Of a stretch of DNA of 64,000 bases, positions 9,007 through 18,844 are shown in pieces. The DNA is taken from assembly GCF_023195895.1 (NCBI RefSeq), contig NZ_JALPRK010000023.1:1-64000 (forward strand). Reading direction: 5' to 3'. The notes beneath the pieces were generated by a model, which was not told the origin of the DNA, ran no database searches, and saw only the letters and a program-made list of their open reading frames with translations. This DNA comes from Paenibacillus mellifer (GTDB taxonomy: Bacteria > Bacillota > Bacilli > Paenibacillales > Paenibacillaceae). The first letter of the stretch is position 1; each line of letters begins with the position of its first letter. Both the position numbers and the translations under genes were made by a program.

Positions 9007-10614
9007 CTATTCGCCCAATTGAGTTTTATAGGCGTCCAACTGCTTTTGCAGCTCCGCCAGCACCTTGTCGTAACCGGCTTGTTTCAGCTTATTACGGAAC
9101 TCCTCAACCGCCTGCGCCGGATCCCCGGCTTTCCCCATCACGATAGCTGGACCAAGCTCTCCAGTGACCTGCGAAACGGCCGTTAATTCGGCTTCCACCG
9201 GCGTTTTATCAAAGACAAATTGTCCATAGACGTAAGGCTTCTTGATCTGATCGTATTCGGCGTATAACGTCTCTTCGATCTGATCCCAGGTCGTTTCACT
9301 TGGGATTTCAAACTTGTCGACCCGGCCGCCCCAGAAATCCGCATAGAAGTTGTCTCTTGCCTCTTCATAACCTTCCGGACGCGCACGTTTTCCGTCCTTG
9401 ATCACATATTGCACGCCTTCCAGTCCATAGTTAATCAGATGATAGATTTCTTCATTATTGCGAATGAGATCGTAAGCCATCAGCGCGCGTTCCGGATTTT
9501 TACTGTGGGCGCCAAGGGAGGTGCCGCCATGCGTGATCGACAGCTCCATTAGGTTCGTGCCTCGCGTCCGGGAGAACGGAAACATCTGCAGCTCAGAGCC
9601 AGGCTGGGCCTTATCCATCTCTACGCGAAGTCCCGAGAACGTCTGCGTATGGTGCTGGTCGAGTCCCGACAAGCCGGCTTTCAACGCATCGCGGTTGTTG
9701 TTCTTGTTATTTAGAGCGTCTTCACGCCAGAAGCCTTGATCCGCCCAGCTCTTCATCATGGTCGCATATTTCAAGAATACGTCCTCGAAGACCGGGCTCG
9801 TTGCGGTAAATTTCTCCTCAAACGACTTCGCCGTAAATACAGGCATAAAACCGGTGGAAATCGGAAGCTCCAGCTCATCCGTATAAGATTGCACAAATCC
9901 GCCCCAGGTTTGAGCGCCTGACGCTGCATCCCAAGGAATGACATCCGGTTTGTTGTCCTTAATGTACTTCAAATATTTCTCGATTCCCTCCCAATCCTTG
10001 ATTGGTTCCGTGATGCCGGCTTCCTTCGCCCAATCCCCCCGATAGAAGAAGCCGTGGTTGACCCACTGCGTATAATCGTTCTCCGGAATCAAGACGATTT
10101 TGCCGTTATATTTACTTTCGTCCCAGTCCTCCTTCGTGATGGAGTTCCACGTTTCCGGCGCATATTTCGGAAGCAGCTCATCCAAATTCATGAAAGCGCC
10201 GCGTTGCGCATTCCCCCAGGTGTCCAGCCAATCGGTTCCGATGGTGATCAGATCAATCGACTCGCCGGAGGCTAAAGCCAAATTGTATTTCGTCTGCCAA
10301 TCCGCCCATTCAATCCATTTCCATTCCAGCTCGGCGTTGATTTTTTCCTTCATCAATTTGTTAACTTCCGTGAGTACTTTCTCGAATTGTCCATTCTTCG
10401 GCTTATCCCCCAGCACGAGATAGCTAATCTTCACGAACTTGGACGTATCCACTCCACTGTCCGTCTCCTGACCAGTGTTGGTCTTATTCCCTCCGTTGTT
10501 CGCCGTATCCCCGCTTGCCCCGTTATTGCCGTTTTGACCGCCGGCGCAGGACACAAGCAGCAGTACCAACAGGCTCACCATGACCCAAATTGAAGCTTGT
10601 TTCCATCGAACCAT
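9007..10614 (-). CDS. Sugar ABC transporter substrate-binding lipoprotein (LipO-like)
   Basis: A 535-residue extracellular solute-binding protein. The N terminus is a lipoprotein signal with lipobox LVSC about 23 residues in, followed by a Gly/Asn-rich linker typical of membrane-anchored binding proteins, then an SBP family 1-type mature domain similar to Paenibacillus LipO proteins. The ATG at 10614 is nine bases after AGGGAGG; an upstream TTG is rejected because it abuts that site. It is the last gene of an operon with a GH35 beta-galactosidase and two LplB/LplC permeases, so the ligand is probably a galactoside or a plant-polysaccharide oligosaccharide. Confidence 0.9.
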   Translation of the reverse strand: MVRWKQASIWVMVSLLVLLLVSCAGGQNGNNGASGDTANNGGNKTNTGQETDSGVDTSKFVKISYLVLGDKPKNGQFEKVLTEVNKLMKEKINAELEWKWIEWADWQTKYNLALASGESIDLITIGTDWLDTWGNAQRGAFMNLDELLPKYAPETWNSITKEDWDESKYNGKIVLIPENDYTQWVNHGFFYRGDWAKEAGITEPIKDWEGIEKYLKYIKDNKPDVIPWDAASGAQTWGGFVQSYTDELELPISTGFMPVFTAKSFEEKFTATSPVFEDVFLKYATMMKSWADQGFWREDALNNKNNNRDALKAGLSGLDQHHTQTFSGLRVEMDKAQPGSELQMFPFSRTRGTNLMELSITHGGTSLGAHSKNPERALMAYDLIRNNEEIYHLINYGLEGVQYVIKDGKRARPEGYEEARDNFYADFWGGRVDKFEIPSETTWDQIEETLYAEYDQIKKPYVYGQFVFDKTPVEAELTAVSQVTGELGPAIVMGKAGDPAQAVEEFRNKLKQAGYDKVLAELQKQLDAYKTQLGE

Positions 10615-10653
10615 TCGTACCAACCTCCCTCTTTTATATCAAATTGTGAAACC

Positions 10654-11565
10654 TCAACCTTTCACAGCGCCCACCGTGATCCCCTTGATGAAATAACGCT
10701 GCACAAACGGATAGAATAAAATCACCGGGCCCGTCGCGACGATAGCCGTCGCCATCTTCATCGATTCGAGCGGGACATCCCGCAACTCCACGTTGGAGGC
10801 GGCCGCTGAATTGCGGATGAAGTCCGCGCTGGTGATGACGTTATATAAGAATAGCTGCAGCGGACGATACTTCATATCCGGCGATAAGAACAACATTGAG
10901 TTGTACCATTCGTTCCAATACCCAAGGGCGATAAACAAGCCAATTGTAGCTAGTGCCGGCGTTGTCATCGGCAGGATGAGGCGGATGAAAATCGTGAAAT
11001 CCCCGGCTCCGTCGATTTTGGCAGATTCGGTGATGGCGTGGGGGATGGAACGAACGAAGCTTTTCATCATGATAATGAGGAATGGACTTAACAAGCCGGG
11101 TAGTAAAACGGCCAAATAATTGTCCTTCAAGCTCAAATATTGCGTCACGAGCAAATAGAACGGAACCAGACCGCCGGTGAACAATGTCGTAAAGTAAATA
11201 AAGAAGGAAATCCGGTTTCGATAAGCAAAATCGGGCCGTTGCAGCGCATACCCGGTCATGGCCACCAGGAACAACCCCAGCGCAGTGCCGCAGACGGTGA
11301 TACCGATCGTCACAAGATAGGAGCCGATCATGAGGTCCGGATTTTCGAAGACGATTTTGTAGGAGAAGGTGCTGAACTCTCGGGGCCAGAAATTGAATCC
11401 AAACCGCTTGATCGCCGATTCCGACGTAAAGGATGTGCCAAGGACAAGCAGGAAGGGCAGCAAGCAGCATAAGGAGAAGAAGCCGATAAACAGGTAACCT
11501 ACGATTTTGACGATGATGCCGCCTAGATCTGTACGGATGCTTCGGGCTTCATAAGCGTCATCCAT
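10654..11565 (-). CDS. Carbohydrate ABC permease, LplC/AraQ type
   Basis: A 303-residue inner-membrane permease with six predicted helices and the binding-protein-dependent transport signature EAKIDGAGDFTIFIRLILPMTTP-like region (seen as ESAKIDGAGDF...LPMTTPALA), which contacts the ATPase. The C terminus ends in the typical QRYFIKGITVGAVKG. Start at the ATG at 11565 after AGGAGGTG. It forms a heterodimer with the adjacent LplB-type permease. No ATP-binding subunit is encoded nearby, so a shared MsmX-type ATPase elsewhere is likely. Confidence 0.92.
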   Translation of the reverse strand: MDDAYEARSIRTDLGGIIVKIVGYLFIGFFSLCCLLPFLLVLGTSFTSESAIKRFGFNFWPREFSTFSYKIVFENPDLMIGSYLVTIGITVCGTALGLFLVAMTGYALQRPDFAYRNRISFFIYFTTLFTGGLVPFYLLVTQYLSLKDNYLAVLLPGLLSPFLIIMMKSFVRSIPHAITESAKIDGAGDFTIFIRLILPMTTPALATIGLFIALGYWNEWYNSMLFLSPDMKYRPLQLFLYNVITSADFIRNSAAASNVELRDVPLESMKMATAIVATGPVILFYPFVQRYFIKGITVGAVKG

Positions 11566-11577
11566 ACCTTGCACCTC

Positions 11578-12549
11578 CTAAAATAGTGAGTTATCCGGCG
11601 AAACCTTCTTGACCAGCCAGTTGGCCGTCATGACAACGATAAACCCGAAGACCGATTGATATAGACTGACGGCGCTGCCGATTGAGAAATTGAAGTTGGT
11701 CATGAGGGCGCGGAACACATAGGTTTCGATGATATCGGTCGTCGCGTACAATGCGGTGTTGTTTGCTCCCACCAGGTTGAAGAACAAACCGAAATTGCCG
11801 CGCAATATGCCGCCAAGCGAAAACAAGAGCAGGATGATAAAGGTGGGCTTCAGCCAAGGGAGTACGATATAACGGATTCTCTGGAACGCGCCTGCCCCGT
11901 CGATTTCCGCAGCTTCGATAATCTCGTTATCCAGGCCCATGATGGCGGCGAAATACACGATGGAGCCATAACCCGTGGATTGCCACAAATACGTAAGAAC
12001 GATGATAAACGGCCAAATCCCGGCGTTCGAATACGTCTTCACCGGATCAAATCCCAGCGAGGTCAGGATGCTGTTAAGCAGGCCGTAATCATAGCTCAGC
12101 ACATTGTAAGCGATCAGGCCAATCAGGACCGCCGAGATAAAGTGCGGCAGGAACATCAAGGTTTGGGTCAGCTTCTTAAACCATTTGAGGCGAATCTCGT
12201 TCAGAAACACAGCGACGACGATTTGCAGCACGTTCCCGAGCAGGATAAAAGCCAGATTATAAACCACCGTATTAAACGTCAGCCGCCACAAATCTCCCGT
12301 CATCACCAGAAATCGAAAGTTATCAAACCCGACGAACGGACTTTTGAAGATGCCATCCGTGTAGTTGTATTTGATGAACGCCAGGTACAGGCCAGGCATC
12401 GGCAGATAAGCAAAGATGATAAAGAATACGATGGCCGGCAAACACATGAGCAGCAGCGTTTTATTGTTCCAAAACCGTCTGAATCGGCCATTCTGAATCC
12501 TGTGTAATTGCGGCCGTTTGCGCACCTTCGTAGGCGTCGTGATCTCCAT
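11578..12549 (-). CDS. Carbohydrate ABC permease, LplB type
   Basis: A 323-residue membrane permease with six helices; the EAA loop reads EAAEIDGAGAFQRIRYIVLP, a strong family signature. The start at 12549 lies six bases after GGGAGG; the ATG two codons earlier overlaps that site. Its TAG stop is embedded in the ribosome site of the next gene (TTTTAGGAGG), and its own ribosome site directly follows the TAG of the GH35 gene, so the four genes form a tight operon. Confidence 0.92.
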   Translation of the reverse strand: MEITTPTKVRKRPQLHRIQNGRFRRFWNNKTLLLMCLPAIVFFIIFAYLPMPGLYLAFIKYNYTDGIFKSPFVGFDNFRFLVMTGDLWRLTFNTVVYNLAFILLGNVLQIVVAVFLNEIRLKWFKKLTQTLMFLPHFISAVLIGLIAYNVLSYDYGLLNSILTSLGFDPVKTYSNAGIWPFIIVLTYLWQSTGYGSIVYFAAIMGLDNEIIEAAEIDGAGAFQRIRYIVLPWLKPTFIILLLFSLGGILRGNFGLFFNLVGANNTALYATTDIIETYVFRALMTNFNFSIGSAVSLYQSVFGFIVVMTANWLVKKVSPDNSLF

Positions 12550-12563
12550 ATGCATCCTCCCTT

Positions 12564-15365
12564 CTATACGGAAATAACCTCAAGGCTCTCCAATCTTCCT
12601 GCAGCCTGGTCCTCCACCGCTTCGAGATAAATGGACAGCTGCGCCTGGTTGTCATGAAACCAAGGACCCGGCAAATAAAACGAGTCCGCGCTGCCGCCAG
12701 TCATCGTTGGCCTTCCCGCCCCTCCGGGCAACCACAGCCGGCCGACGATCCGCTCATCCATAAACACGGTAAGCTTTAATCCCGAGCCTATCGCACGAAC
12801 CCTCCAACCTTTGCCCTGCGCGGAGTTATGGATTGGGGCGAACAACCAGCCTGCCTTTCCAGAGTCAAGACAGAGCGGCAATTGCCCTGGAGCGGCTGAA
12901 GCAATTCTATGGTCTGCTTCTGCCTTCAGCTCAGCTTCATCTGCCGCGACAACCGTGAACTCTGAAGCTTCGACACCTTCATAAATCAGCACTTGGCCGC
13001 CAGGCTGCCCCATCGTTCGCAGCAGATACACCTCCAGCTGCAACTCTTGGCCCGGGGTGACATAAGGCTTCAGATCGATATAAGCATTCATCGGATGGAT
13101 GGAACCGGCATCAACGCCATTCACCCAAAGCCGCGCGTGACCTTGTAAATTCCGAAAATGCAGGATCCACGCCGTTCGGTTAGCCGCGGGTACAAACTTC
13201 GTGCGAAAAACTTGCTGTGACGGATGATCCGCGGATAACCAGCTTCCAAAGCCAACCACCGGCCATAACGCCTCATCCATATTAGTCGCGCCACCTTGCA
13301 ACAAGCGTTCACCTGTGGGATTCACGTACCAGTTCGCGGTAATGTCGTGAATGGCCGTGATCGCTACAATACCTTCCATCCCCTTCAAGGAAGGTAGGCG
13401 AAGGGCCGGGAGCCGGAGATCATCAAAATTACTGTGCCCCCAAATTTCAACGCGTGCTTGTATCTTCTCTACATCCCGTTCATTCACCGGAACAAACAGG
13501 CTGGCTCCACCCGGGGTTGAGGTTCCGATGTAGGTCCCGTCGGCATACAAAGAAATAACATCGCTGGTTTGACGGACAAGAAATCCTTGTAGCAGGTGAT
13601 CCGCATTAGTCAGGTTGACTTTGGCCTCATACCAGGCGTATCCACGATAAACGCCCAACCTTTCTAGATAATCAAGCTTCGCCCCAGGCGTTAAAACTGA
13701 TATGGCTTGGAATGGCGGCTTCCATCCCTCTCCTGAAACAAACTGCCACTCTAAAGCTTGCGACGAGTCGGAGATCTTCGACTTCGGTTGAGGAGTGGAA
13801 GCAGCCACCGTCCCGTCTAGGTTGATCGTTTCGGTATGAAGCGCTTTCAATCGATCTGTGACAATAACCGTGAATCGTTGTCCATCCTTCAATTCAAATC
13901 GGCAAAACGCCGTCTCTGCGCCCGAGAGAAGCAACTCAAATTGTCCCTCGCGGCTGATTACGCCCATTCCCTCCGCCACCGGCTCATGTGCTGCTTCGAT
14001 TGCAAGGACGATTTCCCCGTGATTCCCCTCCATGTGAAACGCCAGTATGGCCCCGTCCTTCTGTTGTTCCGCCATGTAGAGCTCCGCTGTGGAGGAGTTT
14101 AGCCGTCCGGGTACTCCCCAGATGGACAGCGGAATATTGGCAGGCAGTGCCAACGATCTTGAAGCGGCTAAGGTCAAGACGCCGGTAGATGGAGCTCGGG
14201 TTCCTTTGTCCCCTTGCAAGCAAATTTGCTTGGCATGGTCTTCCCCATTCGTCACAAAAATGAGCTCCCCGCCGCCCTGTAACCGCAGCACATAAGGACC
14301 AAACACCCCTTCCGTTTCTCCTTGAACGGACCATGAACCAGCGGGACCGGGTTCGGACTCGGCAAGAGAGCTGCCATAGGCACGAATTAACCTGGCAAGT
14401 AGTTTGGCCTCCTGGACTTCATCGCGGAGATGTCCTTCAGGGGAAATCATACCTCCGAAGTCATAATCCGAGGTCAGAAATGCCAGCGGCCTGCCCCAGT
14501 TGTTAATGGCGTTGGTGAAGCCAAAATTCGTACCCGATACCTGGAGGTACGGTCCCAGTAGCTTGGCTCCGGTCGACAGCAGTCTGCGGAGCAAATAATG
14601 ACTTCGGTTCGTTTCAGTGACGAGCAGTGGAAATCCCATTTTGTGAAGCACATCCCGATAATGCAGTACATTCTTCTCGAACTGGGGATCCCGGTCATCG
14701 GGATAGAAATTACAAGTCGGTACAACGCCTTCTGTTAGTCCAGACGCTTGTAACAGGCCGCCCTGACCGGCACAAGCGATAAGCGGAACCGATAATTGAT
14801 ACGCGTCTGCCATGTCGCGAAGAGCCGCTATATATCCTGCGGGGTCGGAGCAATTATAGAAGTCCAGCTCATTGTCCAGTTGGACAAAGATGACACTACC
14901 GCCGTGAGTGACTTCATGGCGATGCAGAATCGGTAGGATTTGTGCGTACCACCTGGCCACATGCTGTAAGAACGCAGGGTCATTATCCCTGAACCGCATG
15001 GCCGGCTCTTTGGCATACAGATACGACGGCAATGCACCACCGTCCCATTCGGAGCAAATATAGGGGCCTGGACGGGCGACTACCCATAATCCCACTTGCG
15101 CTGCCAGTCGCAGGAACTTCTTCGCATCCCGCATTCCGGTGAAGTCCCATGTCCCCTCATGGGGTTCGTGAAAATTCCACGGAAAGTAGACGTCGATACA
15201 GTTATAGCCAGCTTCCTTGACCTGTTCCAACCGCTCTTCCCACAATTCGGCAGGAATTCGGAAATAAAAAAGAGAGGCGCAAAGCAAAATCACACTTTCA
15301 CCATGAATGCTGACCGCTTGGCCGGATAAACTTATCACGGATTCGGATTCGATACGCGTACTCAT
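12564..15365 (-). CDS. Glycoside hydrolase family 35 beta-galactosidase
   Basis: A 933-residue enzyme whose N-terminal TIM barrel carries GH35 signatures: RPGPYICSEWDGGALPSYL around residues 98-116, acid/base Glu166 in QLDNEL, and a probable nucleophile Glu251 in LLVTET. The C-terminal half is predicted to be beta-sandwich/galactose-binding-like modules. No signal peptide is seen, so it should act in the cytoplasm on imported oligosaccharides with terminal beta-galactosyl residues. It is the first gene of the operon with the two permeases and the binding protein, and two LacI-type operators precede it. Exact specificity is not predictable. Confidence 0.88.
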   Translation of the reverse strand: MSTRIESESVISLSGQAVSIHGESVILLCASLFYFRIPAELWEERLEQVKEAGYNCIDVYFPWNFHEPHEGTWDFTGMRDAKKFLRLAAQVGLWVVARPGPYICSEWDGGALPSYLYAKEPAMRFRDNDPAFLQHVARWYAQILPILHRHEVTHGGSVIFVQLDNELDFYNCSDPAGYIAALRDMADAYQLSVPLIACAGQGGLLQASGLTEGVVPTCNFYPDDRDPQFEKNVLHYRDVLHKMGFPLLVTETNRSHYLLRRLLSTGAKLLGPYLQVSGTNFGFTNAINNWGRPLAFLTSDYDFGGMISPEGHLRDEVQEAKLLARLIRAYGSSLAESEPGPAGSWSVQGETEGVFGPYVLRLQGGGELIFVTNGEDHAKQICLQGDKGTRAPSTGVLTLAASRSLALPANIPLSIWGVPGRLNSSTAELYMAEQQKDGAILAFHMEGNHGEIVLAIEAAHEPVAEGMGVISREGQFELLLSGAETAFCRFELKDGQRFTVIVTDRLKALHTETINLDGTVAASTPQPKSKISDSSQALEWQFVSGEGWKPPFQAISVLTPGAKLDYLERLGVYRGYAWYEAKVNLTNADHLLQGFLVRQTSDVISLYADGTYIGTSTPGGASLFVPVNERDVEKIQARVEIWGHSNFDDLRLPALRLPSLKGMEGIVAITAIHDITANWYVNPTGERLLQGGATNMDEALWPVVGFGSWLSADHPSQQVFRTKFVPAANRTAWILHFRNLQGHARLWVNGVDAGSIHPMNAYIDLKPYVTPGQELQLEVYLLRTMGQPGGQVLIYEGVEASEFTVVAADEAELKAEADHRIASAAPGQLPLCLDSGKAGWLFAPIHNSAQGKGWRVRAIGSGLKLTVFMDERIVGRLWLPGGAGRPTMTGGSADSFYLPGPWFHDNQAQLSIYLEAVEDQAAGRLESLEVISV

Positions 15366-15411
15366 AGCGGACCACTCCTAGCGTCTGTAATATTCAATTT
15401 TAATGAATCCC

Positions 15412-15467
15412 ATTTCATGAAACCCGTTACATTTCAGTCAACACAAAACGAATGAAACGGGTTTCAT
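15412..15467 (-). promoter_or_regulatory. GH35 operon promoter with twin LacI-type operators
   Basis: Two 16-bp inverted repeats share the pattern ATGAAAC-NN-GTTTCAT: an imperfect copy at 15417-15432 (GTTACAT arm) and a perfect-arm copy at 15452-15467, starts 35 bp apart. A tentative minus-strand promoter is TTGACT (15436-15441), 18 bp, TGAAAT (15412-15417); the first operator fills its spacer. The LacI regulator encoded next door is the likely ligand. The operators are convincing; the promoter is weak. Confidence 0.75.
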
Positions 15468-15693
15468 TTTAGCGTTAAATCAACTTTTCAGATGGTACAC
15501 CAGGTGTTTTGGAATCTAACTTTGTCATCGGAGTCGTTGGTGAATGTAGTAAGATTTGTTGTCATTTAGGAGGGTGTGTAAAAGTAGAACTGGAACTACG
15601 AGTGGAATGTAAGGGCTTTCGCAGTTATTCTAGCTTAGCAAGATTTAAGTTGTCAATCCTTTTTTTGCCACAATCGGGCCGAAGCTCCTAACT
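15468..15693. other. Remainder of intergenic region between lacI-type gene and GH35
   Basis: The 328-base gap 15366-15693 holds the twin operators near the GH35 gene. In this remaining part I see no convincing ORF, no clear T-tailed hairpin for the regulator gene and no RNA gene. Confidence 0.5.
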
Positions 15694-16740
15694 CTAGTTA
15701 AGAGCTCTAGTAGATTCCCGAACGATCAACTCAGGCTTCAGCAAGGTTGTTTTGTTCACCTTCGATTTCGTGATCATTTGATGCAACACCTCCCCCGCCG
15801 TTCGCCCAAGTTCATGAGTTCGCAGGGATATGGTTGTAAGCTCGGGAATACTGTTGGACGCAAATGGGATATCATCGTATCCGATAATCGACAGATCTTC
15901 AGGGATGTGTATTCCTGCTTTGACAGCTGCTTTCAAGACGCCTATCGCCACTAGATCATTCAGGCAAAAAATCGCGGTTGGCCGATGGGGCAGCTCCAGC
16001 AATTGGTTCATAAACGCGGTGCCACTGGCAACAGAGAAACCTCCGTGAAGCACCCACTCTTTGCGAACCTCAAGGCCCGATTGCTTCATCCTCTTCATAA
16101 AGGCGGACGTTCGCTGCATCGTGTTGGACATATTCTGGTAGCCGCCTACAATGGCTATTTCGCGGTGTCCCAGCTCAATGAGATGTTGGGCCGCGAGCTC
16201 CGCTCCATGCTTCTCATCCACCGCCACTCGGTTTAGTCCCGATTTGGAAAGCCGGCCGTTTACGAGAAGAACAGGCAACCTTTTGCCAATCTCGACAACC
16301 TCCTCAACCAACTGATCTTCGGGTTTAGCCAAATCAACGCGCCCCCCCATCATCACAATTCCGTCCACCTGCTTCTCAGCAAGCGCGTTCAAGTATTGCG
16401 ATTCTCGAAGGTATTGTTCTGCGGTGTCTACACTGGCCGAGACGGTATCGCAAAGGAAATAGGTATACCCTTGCTTGCGTGCCTCCAGATCGAATCCGGA
16501 CAACACTTCGGGAAAGAAGGGGTTTGTAATATCCGGAAGAATGATGCCGATCATCCCCGTCTCTTTCTTTGACAAACTTCTCGCCAATGCGTTCGGTTGA
16601 AACTGATATTTGCTGATGAGTTCATTAATGCGCTCCCGGGTCTCTTTTTTTACCGGTGCGGTATTGTTGAGTACTCGGGAGACCGTAGCAACGGAGACGT
16701 TGGCTTCCTTGGCGATGTCGTATACTGTAATCGGTTTCAT
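15694..16740 (-). CDS. LacI-family transcriptional regulator
   Basis: A 348-residue repressor with the LacI helix-turn-helix at the N terminus (TVYDIAKEANVSVATVSRVLNN), the hinge helix ALARSLSKKETGMIGII and a periplasmic-binding-protein-like effector domain ending with a family-typical STRALN. It lies upstream of the GH35-ABC operon on the same strand and is the obvious ligand for the twin operators there. No copy of that operator is visible before its own start or before the GH1 gene. A galactoside or oligosaccharide inducer is plausible. Confidence 0.93.
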   Translation of the reverse strand: MKPITVYDIAKEANVSVATVSRVLNNTAPVKKETRERINELISKYQFQPNALARSLSKKETGMIGIILPDITNPFFPEVLSGFDLEARKQGYTYFLCDTVSASVDTAEQYLRESQYLNALAEKQVDGIVMMGGRVDLAKPEDQLVEEVVEIGKRLPVLLVNGRLSKSGLNRVAVDEKHGAELAAQHLIELGHREIAIVGGYQNMSNTMQRTSAFMKRMKQSGLEVRKEWVLHGGFSVASGTAFMNQLLELPHRPTAIFCLNDLVAIGVLKAAVKAGIHIPEDLSIIGYDDIPFASNSIPELTTISLRTHELGRTAGEVLHQMITKSKVNKTTLLKPELIVRESTRALN

Positions 16741-16842
16741 AAAATCACCTGCCCGAAATTAGTAGCACAGAACATCCCAAGTATATCAAATTTTCCAGCA
16801 TTTGAGAACGGAACTGTATCTAGTATAAATGCAATTAGCCGA

Positions 16843-18270
<1,428 letters not shown>

Positions 18271-18304
18271 TTATCGTCCTTTCTCTTCAAAGCCGACACA
18301 TAGC

Positions 18305-18342
18305 AAAACAGGCCTTCCTTCAACGAGGAGGAAGGCCTGTTT
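18305..18342 (-). terminator. Hairpin with 14-bp perfect arms after the small ORF
   Basis: AAACAGGCCTTCCT (18306-18319) and its exact complement AGGAAGGCCTGTTT (18329-18342) enclose a nine-base loop. On the minus strand only four T residues follow, so it is a modest terminator for the 54-residue ORF, or a leader element before the GH1 gene whose ATG is about 40 bases further on. Confidence 0.6.
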
Positions 18343-18347
18343 CTCGG

Positions 18348-18512
18348 TCAGGATCGCGTTTGATTTTGCTCTGCATCCCCGCTTACGGGTTCGTATGCTG
18401 TCACATCCGGCTGCTCAGGCATAAAGCCTGATCGTGTATGCAGGGTCGTATCTTCATAAATCGTGCGTGGATCTCCATCCGTTTCGATTGGTTCTTGGTC
18501 GTGATTTGGCAT
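18348..18512 (-). CDS. Small acidic protein of unknown function (54 aa)
   Basis: A short ORF of 54 codons, ATG at 18510-18512, stop TGA at 18348-18350. Support: an AAGGGGG ribosome site eight bases before the ATG and a strong hairpin starting six bases after the stop. The product begins MPNHDQEPIETDGDPRTIYE and is hydrophilic and acidic, with no cysteine, signal or membrane segment. I do not recognise a family. Small hydrophilic proteins of this kind are common in spore-formers, but no role is assigned. Confidence 0.6.
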   Translation of the reverse strand: MPNHDQEPIETDGDPRTIYEDTTLHTRSGFMPEQPDVTAYEPVSGDAEQNQTRS

Positions 18513-18844
18513 ACTCGAATCCCCCTTTACGCTGAATAGCGTCTCCTGGATTGTGATATTTCATTCAACCAAATACTTATATGACATATTTGCTATACGC
18601 CAAAAATGAAACAGTTCTCTTATTCATGTGTGATTTGAGGTGATAGATGAAGTCGAAAGTATGGCTATAATTGATACTTCTAATCATTCCCTGAAAAGTT
18701 TTGTCGAAGGTATTGAAATATACAATAGCATATATTAAATATATCATGTAAGCCTTTCCAATCCAACCCAATCGCGCCAGGAGGTGGATCATCGATCATA
18801 ACGAAATTTCCGCTACCTATTCCCATTAAGAGAGGTGACGATTT
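18513..18844. other. AT-rich intergenic region before the GxGYxYP gene
   Basis: About 330 bases without a convincing gene. A 71-codon minus-strand reading here lacks a ribosome site and looks like chance. The stretch 18710-18750 is very AT-rich and probably holds the promoter of the downstream plus-strand gene, but I could not fix a -35/-10 pair with standard spacing. Confidence 0.45.

Noticed and set aside
18305..18342. LicT/BglG-type antiterminator leader before the GH1 gene
   Set aside because: No ribonucleic antiterminator consensus overlaps the left arm and no antiterminator gene is adjacent; the hairpin directly follows the stop of a small ORF, so a terminator is the simpler reading.
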